Notes under the pieces: generated by a model | What the model saw: the letters and a program-made list of their open reading frames with translations, nothing else | The model's database searches: none | Told to the model about the DNA's origin: nothing | Made by a program: the position numbers and the translations under genes | Shown: piece after piece, positions 1-7,770 of the stretch | How the letters are laid out: each line of letters starts with the position of its first letter | Position numbering within the stretch: position 1 is the first letter of the stretch | Assembly (NCBI GenBank): GCA_002383605.1 | Contig: DFYK01000064.1 | Coordinates: 25,253 to 33,784 of the forward strand | From: Proteiniphilum sp. UBA4084 | GTDB taxonomy: Bacteria > Bacteroidota > Bacteroidia > Bacteroidales > Dysgonomonadaceae | DNA: 8,532 bases | Direction: 5' to 3'

Positions 1-1869
1 GGCGCGCTGGTGGCCGGCGCCAAATACCGTGGAGAATTCGAGGACCGGCTCAAGGCGGTCCTGAAGGAGGTGACGGGCGCGGAGGGACAGATCATCCTTT
101 TCATCGACGAGATTCATACCCTGGTGGGCGCCGGCAAGAGCGATGGGGCAATGGATGCTGCCAACATCCTGAAACCGGCCCTGGCGAGGGGAGAACTGCG
201 TGCCATCGGAGCAACCACGCTCGATGAATATCAAAAGTATTTCGAGAAGGATAAAGCGCTGGAACGACGCTTCCAGATGGTGATGGTGGAAGAACCGAGC
301 GAGTCGGACAGTATCTCCATCCTGCGCGGACTGAAAGAACGCTATGAGAACCACCACAAGGTGCGCATCATGGATGAGGCAATCATCGCAGCAGTGCAGC
401 TGTCACACCGCTATATCACCGACCGGTTTCTGCCCGACAAGGCCATCGACCTGATGGATGAAGCTGCTGCCAAGCTGCGTATGGAGGTCGACTCGGTGCC
501 GGAGGAGCTGGATGAGATCATGCGGCGTGTGAAGCAGCTGGAGATTGAACGGGAGGCGATTAAACGAGAGAATGACCAGCCGAAAATGGAGCTGCTGACC
601 CGTCAGATTGAGGAGCTAAAAGCGGAGGAGGCCGATTACAAGGCCAAGTGGCAGTCGGAGAAGGAGCTGATCAACAAGATTCAACAAAACAAAATCGACA
701 TAGAAGATGCCAAATTTGAGGCAGACCGGGCCGAGCGGGAGGGCGACTATGGCAAAGTAGCCGAGCTGCGCTATGGCAAAATCAAGGAGATGGAGAACTC
801 CATTGAAGCACTGCAGGAGGAGTTGCATGTGCGTCAGGGAGTTCGCGCCATGATCAAGGAAGAGGTCGACGCGGAGGATATTGCAGACGTGGTGTCGCGC
901 TGGACGGGTATCCCGGTGAGCAAGATGTTGCAGAGCGAGCGGCAGAAGCTGCTTCATCTGGAGGATGAACTGCACAAACGTGTGATCGGACAGGATGAAG
1001 CCATCACGGCTGTATCGGATGCGGTGCGGCGTAACCGGGCGGGGCTGAGCGACCCGAAAAGACCAGTCGGTTCATTTATCTTTTTGGGGACCACAGGCGT
1101 CGGAAAAACGGAGCTGGCCAAGGCCCTGGCAGAGTATCTGTTTGATGATGAAAATATGATGACCCGCATCGACATGAGCGAGTACCAGGAGAAGTTCAGC
1201 GCCACCCGACTGATTGGTGCACCTCCGGGATATGTGGGGTATGACGAGGGGGGACAGCTCACCGAGGCTATCAGGCGCAAACCCTATTCGGTGGTGCTGT
1301 TCGACGAGATTGAAAAGGCACATCCCGATGTGTTCAACATCCTCCTGCAGGTGCTGGACGATGGAAGGCTGACCGACAACAAGGGCAGGGTGGTGAACTT
1401 CAAAAATACAATCATCATCATGACTTCCAACCTGGGATCGAACATGATTCGGGAGAACTTTGAAAGAATTACACCCACGAACAGGGAAGAGATTATTGAG
1501 AAGACGAAGAACCTGGTGATGGATATGCTGAAAAAGACTATCCGGCCTGAATTTCTGAACCGGATCGATGACATCATCATGTTCGCTCCGTTGAAAGAGT
1601 CGGAGATTGAACAGATCGTCCGCATACAACTTGGGGGTGTACGGAAGATGCTGGCTGAAAACGGCATCGAACTGCAATATACGGAAGAAGCATTGAAGAG
1701 CATCTCAGCTGCCGGTTTTGATCCTGAGTTTGGAGCTCGTCCCGTGAAGCGGGTGATTCAGAGTAAGGTGTTGAACCAGTTGTCGAAAGATCTGCTCGGA
1801 GGTACGCTCGATAAAACAAAACCGATTACCATTGATGCGATTGACTACACCATCTTCTTTCGCAACTGA
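1..1869 (+). CDS. clpB: ClpB disaggregase, 3' part (N-terminus outside window)
   Basis: ClpB is a hexameric cytoplasmic AAA+ chaperone that, with DnaK, threads aggregated proteins through its pore for refolding. The reading frame is open from base 1 and gives 622 residues; the family is about 860, so roughly 240 N-terminal residues, including the N domain and the first Walker A, lie upstream. Numbering from the first visible residue: NBD1 pore loop KYRG at 8-11, NBD1 Walker B LFIDE at 33-37, arginine fingers in ALERR near 86-90, the coiled-coil middle domain at about 160-290, NBD2 Walker A GTTGVGKT at 363-370, NBD2 pore loop GYVG at 410-413, Walker B LFDE at 433-436, arginine finger in FLNRID near 518-523, and sensor 2 GARP at 578-581. 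Every motif expected in the visible part is intact. The GTG at base 10 is an internal valine, not the start. It converges on trkA. The middle domain distinguishes it from ClpA and ClpC. Confidence 0.97.
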   Translation, partial: GALVAGAKYRGEFEDRLKAVLKEVTGAEGQIILFIDEIHTLVGAGKSDGAMDAANILKPALARGELRAIGATTLDEYQKYFEKDKALERRFQMVMVEEPSESDSISILRGLKERYENHHKVRIMDEAIIAAVQLSHRYITDRFLPDKAIDLMDEAAAKLRMEVDSVPEELDEIMRRVKQLEIEREAIKRENDQPKMELLTRQIEELKAEEADYKAKWQSEKELINKIQQNKIDIEDAKFEADRAEREGDYGKVAELRYGKIKEMENSIEALQEELHVRQGVRAMIKEEVDAEDIADVVSRWTGIPVSKMLQSERQKLLHLEDELHKRVIGQDEAITAVSDAVRRNRAGLSDPKRPVGSFIFLGTTGVGKTELAKALAEYLFDDENMMTRIDMSEYQEKFSATRLIGAPPGYVGYDEGGQLTEAIRRKPYSVVLFDEIEKAHPDVFNILLQVLDDGRLTDNKGRVVNFKNTIIIMTSNLGSNMIRENFERITPTNREEIIEKTKNLVMDMLKKTIRPEFLNRIDDIIMFAPLKESEIEQIVRIQLGGVRKMLAENGIELQYTEEALKSISAAGFDPEFGARPVKRVIQSKVLNQLSKDLLGGTLDKTKPITIDAIDYTIFFRN

Positions 1870-1922
1870 CCGCTGCCATTAGAGACTGAATGGCTGTTGC
1901 ATGATGACGTCAGGCTTTGTTG

Positions 1923-3260
1923 TTAATTAAAAAGTTTTTCGATGCTTTTTAGTGATTTATTCAGGAAGAAGACCACCACCTGGTCATAGGGCTCAATCAG
2001 CGTGTCTCCGTCGATGAGCATTGGCTCTCCGTTTCTGATGAGTGCGCCGAACGTAATATCGGGCGGCAGGTCAAGGTTCTTGATCAATTTTTTGGTGACC
2101 CGCGAGTTGGGTTTGGCAATGACCTCTCCCACGTTGGCGTCGGCAAAGGTGAGGCTCTTGATGTTGGAGGCGTCTGCCTTCAACAGCAGTTCATATATTT
2201 TGCTGGCTGAGATCAGTTTTTTGTTGATGACAGTACCAATATCAAAGCGTTCCGCCATCGATATATAGTCGATATTTTCCACTTCGGCCACTGTTTTCTT
2301 TACACCGTAGCGTTTGGCCATCATACATCCCAGAATATTGGCCTCAGAATTATCGGTCAGTGCCAGAAAGGCATCGGCATCGGCAATTCCTTCACGTACG
2401 AGAAACTCGGCATTGCGCCCATCTTCCACAAAAATGGTCACATTGGGTGGCACCAACTCAACCAGTTTTTCTGCGCGCTCCCTATCCTGTTCGATGATCT
2501 TGACGTTGATATTTGGGGGAAGCTGTTGGATCGTGCGCATGGTGATGCGGCTGCCTCCCATGATGATGATGCGTTTGGTCTCAAACGATTTTTTTCCGAG
2601 TAACTCCGGCAATACCTGTACATGCTTGCGCATTGTCGTGAAGTAAAGGATGTCGTTTGCCAGCACCTGATCGCTACCTTTGGGTATCAGCGTATGTGTA
2701 TCCCTTTTGATGGCCACAAGGTGAAATTGTTTGTTTTCCTGTGTTAACTCGTACAGATATTTGTTGACGATGGGGGCATTTTCCCGCACTTTGGCGCCGA
2801 CAAGAATCACAGTTCCGTTGCAAAGCTCCCACCAAAAGCGGGTCCAGGGTGTTTTTAGCGCCATCGCAATCTCACGGGCTGCGCTTAGTTCAGGATAGAT
2901 CATGGAATGAATACCCAGTTTCTCAAAAAAATCAGTATTTTTGGGTAGCAGGTATTCATAGTTATCGATGCGGGCGAGCGTTTTCTTTGCGCCCAAATTG
3001 GTTGCAAGCATGCAGGATGTGATGTTTCTGGACTCCTCCGGTGTTACACCTATGTACAGGTCGGTATTACCCACTCCTGCTTCGGTCAGGTCCTTCAGGG
3101 AAGTACAGTTCCCAATATACGTGAGAATATCGGTGTTATCGCGTGTGATGGCCAGTCGTTCCTTGTTGGCATCCATGAGCGTTATTTCGTGATCTTCCTG
3201 CCCCAGAAGTTTAGCGAGGTGTGTTCCAACGGCGCCGGCACCGGCAATTAAAATCTTCAT
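1923..3260 (-). CDS. trkA: TrkA, NAD-binding regulatory subunit of Trk potassium uptake
   Basis: TrkA is a peripheral cytoplasmic protein that binds the membrane pore protein TrkH and controls K+ uptake through bound nucleotide. The 445-residue length suits the tandem two-RCK form. The first RCK_N domain has GAGAVG at 7-12 with an acidic D30 at the end of the second strand, as in a NAD-binding Rossmann fold; the first RCK_C domain lies at about 140-215. The second RCK_N begins near 230 with GGSRIT at 235-240, which lacks the last glycine of GxGxxG, and has acidic E257 and D259 downstream; the second RCK_C spans about 367-440. There is no signal peptide or membrane segment. It starts at ATG 27 bases after the dxs stop with no Shine-Dalgarno sequence, so it is probably co-transcribed with dxs. 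No trkH follows; the next gene is convergent clpB. Confidence 0.93.
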   Translation of the reverse strand: MKILIAGAGAVGTHLAKLLGQEDHEITLMDANKERLAITRDNTDILTYIGNCTSLKDLTEAGVGNTDLYIGVTPEESRNITSCMLATNLGAKKTLARIDNYEYLLPKNTDFFEKLGIHSMIYPELSAAREIAMALKTPWTRFWWELCNGTVILVGAKVRENAPIVNKYLYELTQENKQFHLVAIKRDTHTLIPKGSDQVLANDILYFTTMRKHVQVLPELLGKKSFETKRIIIMGGSRITMRTIQQLPPNINVKIIEQDRERAEKLVELVPPNVTIFVEDGRNAEFLVREGIADADAFLALTDNSEANILGCMMAKRYGVKKTVAEVENIDYISMAERFDIGTVINKKLISASKIYELLLKADASNIKSLTFADANVGEVIAKPNSRVTKKLIKNLDLPPDITFGALIRNGEPMLIDGDTLIEPYDQVVVFFLNKSLKSIEKLFN

Positions 3261-3287
3261 CGAAGTGGCTATTGGTTATTTTATCTG

Positions 3288-5249
3288 TTAACGGTCGTGT
3301 ATGAGTTCTATGGGATTGACGGGGTCGGGTGTAGATTCAGCATCGGTTTGATCGTTTCTGATGGAGTGATACTGTTTGACAATCTGATGCAGGATACCCT
3401 CTTCGTCGATTTCGGCTATCTGTTGCAACTCCTTGATTGATCCGTGGGTGATAAATTCATCCGGAATGCCGATGCGATGTACCTGAACATCGGTGAAATG
3501 ATTCTCTCCCAGAAACTCAAGTACAGCACTACCCAATCCCCCTTTGATCACGCCGTTCTCAACAGTGATGATCTGTTTGAATTTTGTTGCTACTTTCCTG
3601 AGCAAATCCTCATCTATCGGCTTCAGGAAAACCATGTCGTAATGAGCGACACTGATTCCCAGCTTCTCTGCCTGAGCGATGGCTTTTGCTGCATTGTTGC
3701 CAATGGCGCCGATGCTGAGAAGGGCCATATCTTTTCCCTTTTTCAGTTTTCTGCCTTTACCAATGGTGAGGAGATGGGGGGCGTTTTTCCATTCGCTTAG
3801 TTCTCCCTGTCCACGGGGATATCGGATGACAAAGGGGCCGTCGTTCCCATAGACGGCGGTGAACATCAGGTTGCGCAACTCATGCTCATTGTAAGGTGCG
3901 GAGATCACCAGATTGGGAATCGGCCGCAGGTAGGCCAGGTCGAACACACCATGGTGTGTGGGTCCGTCGGGACCTACCAGTCCTGCCCTGTCGAGGCACA
4001 TGATTACCTTCGACTTTTGCAATGCCACATCATGAATCACCTGGTCATAGGCACGCTGCATAAATGAAGAATATATATTACAAAAGGGAATGAGTCCCTC
4101 TTTTGCCATGCCGGCTGAGAAGGTGACAGCATGTGCTTCGGCAATACCCACATCGAACGACCGGTTGGGAAATGCTTCCATCATGTAGGTCATGGAACAG
4201 CCCGTGGGCATGGCCGGTGTGACGCCCACGATTTTGTCGTTTTGTCCGGCCATCTCCACCAGGGTATGTCCGAATACATCCTGGTAAGGCAACGGTTGAT
4301 TCTTCGGATCTTTGAGGATACGCTCGCCGGTATCTTTGTTAAATAAACCCGGAGCGTGCCAGATGGTGGCAGACTTCTCCGCCGGTTTATATCCCTTGCC
4401 CTTTACGGTTTTGATGTGGAGCAACCTGGGTCCCTCCATATTCCTGATATTGCGGAGGATACGAATCAGTCCAGGCAAATCGTGGCCGTCTACGGGACCG
4501 AAGTAACGGATGTTGAATCCCTCAAAGAGATTTTGTTCTTTGGTGATGAGCGATTTCATGCTGTTGTTAAAACGAAGCACGATATTTTTCTCTTCTTCCG
4601 TAATCAGGTTACGCCGTTTGAAACCCTGATAAAGAGAATTTCGAAAACGGTTGTACTTGAAAGATGTAGTCAGCTTCACCAGATAATCCTGTATGCCACC
4701 TACGTTATTGTCGATGGACATATTGTTGTCGTTCAGGATGATGAGCAGGTTGTTGGGCTGTGAACATGCATTGTTGAGTCCTTCATAGGCCAGCCCCCCG
4801 GTCATGGAGCCGTCGCCGATGACTGCCACTACATGGCGATCTTTCTCTTTGTTGATTGTGGCTGCCACGGCCATGCCCAGCGCTGCAGAGATGGAGGTGG
4901 AGGCGTGGCCGGCAATAAAGGTGTCATATTCACTCTCGGCGGGATTGGTGAATCCCGAAAGACCGCCCAGCTTGCGGTTGGTGGAAAAGCGATCGCGCCG
5001 CCCCGTGAGTATCTTGTGGCTGTACGCCTGATGCCCTACGTCCCACACGATGCGGTCGTAGGGAGTGTTGTAAAGATAATGCAGCGCCACGGTTAGCTCC
5101 ACCGTCCCCAGGCTTGAACCAAAATGTCCGGGGTTGTGGGAGAGCTGCTCAATGATAAATTCTCGTAGTTCGTCGCACACGACCTCAAGCTGCTCGATGC
5201 TGAGCTTCTTCAGGTCGTCGGGACTATTAATTTCTTGTAAATATTGCAT
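3288..5249 (-). CDS. dxs: 1-deoxy-D-xylulose-5-phosphate synthase
   Basis: Dxs condenses pyruvate and glyceraldehyde 3-phosphate into 1-deoxy-D-xylulose 5-phosphate using thiamine diphosphate and Mg2+. This is the entry step of the MEP isoprenoid pathway and also feeds thiamine and pyridoxal phosphate synthesis. The protein has 653 residues, slightly long for the family. Visible marks are the active-site histidine in HNPGHFGSS (H42), WDVGHQAY at 69-76, GDG at 145-147 followed by ILNDNN at 171-176 (the ThDP/Mg motif), the catalytic glutamate E371 in IAEAH, DRAGLVG at 420-426, and the C-terminal transketolase domain from about 500. IAEAH replaces the more usual IAEQH, a change at a non-catalytic position. 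The last 25 or so residues, rich in D, E, P and S, extend beyond the conserved domain. The ATG is preceded by AAGGGGG with 6 bases between, unusually Shine-Dalgarno-like for this phylum. It lies 53 bases after recQ and 27 before trkA. Confidence 0.97.
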   Translation of the reverse strand: MQYLQEINSPDDLKKLSIEQLEVVCDELREFIIEQLSHNPGHFGSSLGTVELTVALHYLYNTPYDRIVWDVGHQAYSHKILTGRRDRFSTNRKLGGLSGFTNPAESEYDTFIAGHASTSISAALGMAVAATINKEKDRHVVAVIGDGSMTGGLAYEGLNNACSQPNNLLIILNDNNMSIDNNVGGIQDYLVKLTTSFKYNRFRNSLYQGFKRRNLITEEEKNIVLRFNNSMKSLITKEQNLFEGFNIRYFGPVDGHDLPGLIRILRNIRNMEGPRLLHIKTVKGKGYKPAEKSATIWHAPGLFNKDTGERILKDPKNQPLPYQDVFGHTLVEMAGQNDKIVGVTPAMPTGCSMTYMMEAFPNRSFDVGIAEAHAVTFSAGMAKEGLIPFCNIYSSFMQRAYDQVIHDVALQKSKVIMCLDRAGLVGPDGPTHHGVFDLAYLRPIPNLVISAPYNEHELRNLMFTAVYGNDGPFVIRYPRGQGELSEWKNAPHLLTIGKGRKLKKGKDMALLSIGAIGNNAAKAIAQAEKLGISVAHYDMVFLKPIDEDLLRKVATKFKQIITVENGVIKGGLGSAVLEFLGENHFTDVQVHRIGIPDEFITHGSIKELQQIAEIDEEGILHQIVKQYHSIRNDQTDAESTPDPVNPIELIHDR

Positions 5250-5255
5250 GTTAAA

Positions 5256-5262
5256 CCCCCTT
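5256..5262 (-). promoter_or_regulatory. Shine-Dalgarno-like purine run before dxs
   Basis: The minus strand reads AAGGGGG, six bases upstream of the dxs ATG at 5249. It resembles a ribosome binding site, while the recQ and trkA starts have none. Bacteroidota ribosomes seldom rely on this pairing, so its function is uncertain, but it supports the ATG chosen for dxs. Confidence 0.4.
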
Positions 5263-5302
5263 GTCCATGTATAACGACAGCGGTGTAAAATAGTTTATCC
5301 TT

Positions 5303-7501
5303 TTAATTCGCCATGTCGGAGAAAAACTTGATGCGTACCATCCTGATCTCGGTATCGGTATAGTCGGAAAGCTCTTCCTGCGCCTTTTCCAGGTCGTCGG
5401 TCTCGGTTTCCTTGAAATAGGAGTATATGTCTTGTATCACATCCTGATCCATCACTTCATTGAGGAAATAATCGATGTTGATCTTTGTACCCGAATAAAC
5501 AATGGCTTCAACCTCCGACAGCATCTCGTTGAAATCGATTCCTTTCGATTCGGCCAGATCATCGAGTGCAACCTTGCGGTCAATGGCCTGTACAATGGAA
5601 ACCTTGAGTTTCGATTTGTTGGCGACCGTCTTCACGCGCAGATCCTCCGGGCGGGTGATGTCGTTTTCTTCCACATGCTTCTTGATCAGTTCCACGAATT
5701 CTTTGCCGTACCGCTTTGCTTTACCTGCTCCCACACCGGGGATATTCTGCAGTTCATCCAGCGTGATGGGGTAGGAGGTAGCCATTGCCTCGAGCGAGGA
5801 AGGCTGAAAAATTACGTAGGGAGGGACATTCAGTTTTTTTGAGATCTTTTTCCGGAGATCTTTCATCATGGAGAAGAGCACCGGATCTGCAGCGCCGCCA
5901 CTTCCGGCAGAGGCAATCACATCTGAATCGTCACTTTCCAGATCGGACATATCATCCTCATCTTCATCGTCTTTTGTAACTTTGAACGAGACGGGGCTTT
6001 TTAAAAACTCTTTTCCTTTCTTGGTAATTTTGAGGATGCCGTAATTCTCGATGTCCTTTCTCAGGTAGTTATCGAGTAAAGCCTGGCGTATAAGAGCTTC
6101 CCAGGTGCTTGCTTCTTCATCAGCACCCGACCCGAACTCTTCCAGTTCGTTGTGTCCGTATGTTTCTATATCGGATGATTCTTTTCCGACGAGGAAATCG
6201 ACCAGGTAATCGGCCTTTTGTTTTTCTTTTAAAGCAATAATTGCTTCTAACAGAGTAATGAGTAATTCTTTCGCTTCCACTTTTTTCTTTGGATTTAAAC
6301 AATTATCACAGTGTGCACAATTTGGTTCGTGGTAGTCTTCACCGAAATAGTGCAATAATACTTTTCTGCGGCATACAGATGTCTCTGCATAAGCAGCTGT
6401 CTCCAGCAACAGCTGTTTGCCTATTTCCTGTTCAGATACAGGTTTACCCTGCATGAAACGTTCCAGTTTCTGCAGGTCTTTCCTGGAATAGAAGGCAATG
6501 CAACGGCCTTCTCCTCCATCGCGGCCGGCGCGGCCTGTTTCCTGATAGTATCCTTCCAGGCTTTTGGGTATATCGTAATGAATGACGTATCGTACATCGG
6601 GCTTGTCGATTCCCATCCCGAAAGCGATGGTGGCGACAATCACATCTGCTTTCTCCATCAGGAAGGCGTCCTGGTTGTTGCTCCGGTTGGCGGCATCCAT
6701 GCCGGCGTGGTATGGCAACGCCCTGATGTTATTGGCTTGTAGTATTTCGGCAAAGTCATCCACCTTCTTGCGGCTCAGACAGTAGACGATGCCTGATTTG
6801 CGTCCCTGCGAGAGGATGAATTTGATGATCTCGCGATCGATCTGGTCCGTTTTATTTTTAACCTCGTAATGAAGATTGGGACGATTGAAGGACGATTTGT
6901 ACAAGACCGCCTCGTTCATGCCGAGATTTTTCTGTATGTCGTGTTGTACCTTGGGCGTGGCTGTAGCGGTCAGTGCGATGATGGGACGCGGGCAGATCTC
7001 CGAGATGATGGGTCTGATGCGACGATATTCCGGACGGAAATCGTGTCCCCACTCCGAAATACAATGGGCTTCGTCAACCGCGTAGAACGAGATTTTGATG
7101 TTACGCAGAAACTCGATGTTTTCCTGTTTCGTGAGTGATTCGGGAGCAACATACAGCATTTTCGTCTTTGCGGAAACCACATCTTTCTTCACCTCCTCGA
7201 TCTCCTGCTTGCCGAGTGACGAGTTGAGAAAGTGGGCGATGCCGTCTTCTTCGCTGTAATTGCGCATGGCATCCACCTGGTTCTTCATCAGTGCGATCAA
7301 CGGAGAGATGATGATGGCAGTACCCTCCGACAGTAGGGCGGGAAGCTGATAACAGAGTGATTTCCCGCCGCCGGTGGGCATCAGAACAAAAGTATCCTTT
7401 CCGGATAAGATACTTTGCATAATGGCTTCCTGATTGCCTTTAAACGTATCGAATCCGAAATATTTCTTTAACCCTTTGTATAGATGATCTTGTTCTTTCA
7501 T
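5303..7501 (-). CDS. recQ: RecQ ATP-dependent DNA helicase
   Basis: RecQ is a superfamily 2 helicase that unwinds DNA 3' to 5' in recombinational repair and restart of damaged forks. From ATG 7501 it has 732 residues. Visible in order: Walker A MPTGGGKS at 41-48; DEAH at 143-146, followed by the aromatic-rich loop ISEWGHDFRP at 148-157 that couples ATP hydrolysis to DNA binding; TATAT at 178-182; motif VI ETGRAGRDG at 321-329; zinc cysteines C377, C395, C398 and C401; a winged-helix RQC region at about 405-505; a very acidic linker at 508-528; an HRDC domain at about 537-609 with a helix-hairpin-helix-like IPGVGAGKAKRYG; and about 120 further residues that look like an extra helix-turn-helix domain. 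An in-frame TTG at 7549 would add 16 residues, but it falls inside the predicted -7 element, so ATG 7501 is preferred. All catalytic motifs are intact. First gene of the likely recQ-dxs-trkA unit. Confidence 0.96.
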   Translation of the reverse strand: MKEQDHLYKGLKKYFGFDTFKGNQEAIMQSILSGKDTFVLMPTGGGKSLCYQLPALLSEGTAIIISPLIALMKNQVDAMRNYSEEDGIAHFLNSSLGKQEIEEVKKDVVSAKTKMLYVAPESLTKQENIEFLRNIKISFYAVDEAHCISEWGHDFRPEYRRIRPIISEICPRPIIALTATATPKVQHDIQKNLGMNEAVLYKSSFNRPNLHYEVKNKTDQIDREIIKFILSQGRKSGIVYCLSRKKVDDFAEILQANNIRALPYHAGMDAANRSNNQDAFLMEKADVIVATIAFGMGIDKPDVRYVIHYDIPKSLEGYYQETGRAGRDGGEGRCIAFYSRKDLQKLERFMQGKPVSEQEIGKQLLLETAAYAETSVCRRKVLLHYFGEDYHEPNCAHCDNCLNPKKKVEAKELLITLLEAIIALKEKQKADYLVDFLVGKESSDIETYGHNELEEFGSGADEEASTWEALIRQALLDNYLRKDIENYGILKITKKGKEFLKSPVSFKVTKDDEDEDDMSDLESDDSDVIASAGSGGAADPVLFSMMKDLRKKISKKLNVPPYVIFQPSSLEAMATSYPITLDELQNIPGVGAGKAKRYGKEFVELIKKHVEENDITRPEDLRVKTVANKSKLKVSIVQAIDRKVALDDLAESKGIDFNEMLSEVEAIVYSGTKINIDYFLNEVMDQDVIQDIYSYFKETETDDLEKAQEELSDYTDTEIRMVRIKFFSDMAN

Positions 7502-7546
7502 TCTGCAAATGGCCCTGCGGCAAAAGTCGTCACCGAAAGGCTGACA

Positions 7547-7577
7547 CAAAATTAGAAAAGTATTTCATATTTCCAAG
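7547..7577 (-). promoter_or_regulatory. Bacteroidota-type promoter of recQ
   Basis: On the minus strand, TAATTTTG at 7554-7547 matches the Bacteroidota -7 consensus TAnnTTTG exactly. CTTG at 7577-7574 matches the -33 element TTTG at three of four positions. The spacer is 19 bases, within the usual 19-21. Transcription would start near 7540, leaving a leader of about 40 bases before the recQ ATG at 7501. This is the only good promoter seen ahead of recQ, dxs and trkA, so it probably drives all three. Confidence 0.65.
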
Positions 7578-7671
7578 CATAAAATCACGTTTGTAAATGT
7601 GTCGCTTGCACCTTCCCGGCAATTAATTACCCAAGCCTCGTACGCGGGCAGATAAATTCACATCCAAGATA

Positions 7672-7703
7672 GCTGATTAATATTATCCTTGCAAATAAAT
7701 TTG
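7672..7703 (+). promoter_or_regulatory. Candidate promoter on the plus strand, facing clpX
   Basis: TAAATTTG at 7696-7703 is a full match to the Bacteroidota -7 consensus TAnnTTTG. The best -33 candidate is GCTG at 7672-7675, with a spacer of 20 bases but only the last two bases matching TTTG. No coding gene follows on this strand; a strong terminator appears about 100 bases downstream. The -7 match alone could be chance in AT-rich DNA. Its pairing with a correctly oriented terminator makes it more credible. Confidence 0.4.
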
Positions 7704-7738
7704 TAGAAAGTCCGTTTTTTTCTTTGAAAATTCGTATT

Positions 7739-7766
7739 AAAAAAACGCAGGGTGGACATGCGTTTT
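7739..7766 (-). terminator. Probable clpX intrinsic terminator
   Basis: On the minus strand, AAAACGCA (7766-7759) pairs with TGCGTTTT (7749-7742) across a 9-base loop, and the T-run continues to 7739, giving seven Ts (7745-7739), four of them inside the stem. It lies about 60 bases past the clpX stop and has the right orientation for clpX. The stem has only three G-C pairs, so it is modest in strength. Confidence 0.45.
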
Positions 7767-7770
7767 CAAC

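Noticed and set aside
1072..1677. Long minus-strand open frames inside clpB (also 616-975, 954-1280 and 1284-1703)
   Set aside because: They lie fully inside the intact clpB coding frame, overlap one another and have no family-like composition. They are shadows of a GC-richer coding strand.
1905..1912. Palindrome TGACGTCA between clpB and trkA
   Set aside because: It resembles a eukaryotic CRE site but lies between two 3' ends in a bacterium, away from any promoter. An 8-base palindrome can occur by chance.
4356..4763. Plus-strand open frame of 135 residues antisense to dxs (and others such as 3444-3800)
   Set aside because: Contained in the well-conserved dxs gene, with no promoter, start context or recognisable motif.
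5432..5842. Plus-strand open frame of 136 residues antisense to recQ
   Set aside because: Antisense shadow of conserved recQ sequence; histidine and phenylalanine-rich stretches follow from the complement of recQ codons.
7529..7545. Small hairpin GTCA(G)CC/GGTGAC near the recQ transcription start
   Set aside because: It straddles the predicted transcription start, so only part of it would be in the RNA, and it has a bulge.
7578..7671. Possible tRNA, attachment site or regulator site in the middle of the recQ-clpX gap
   Set aside because: No cloverleaf, T-loop motif or direct repeat was found; only weak 5-base inverted repeats such as GCTTG/CAAGC (7604-7608/7632-7636).
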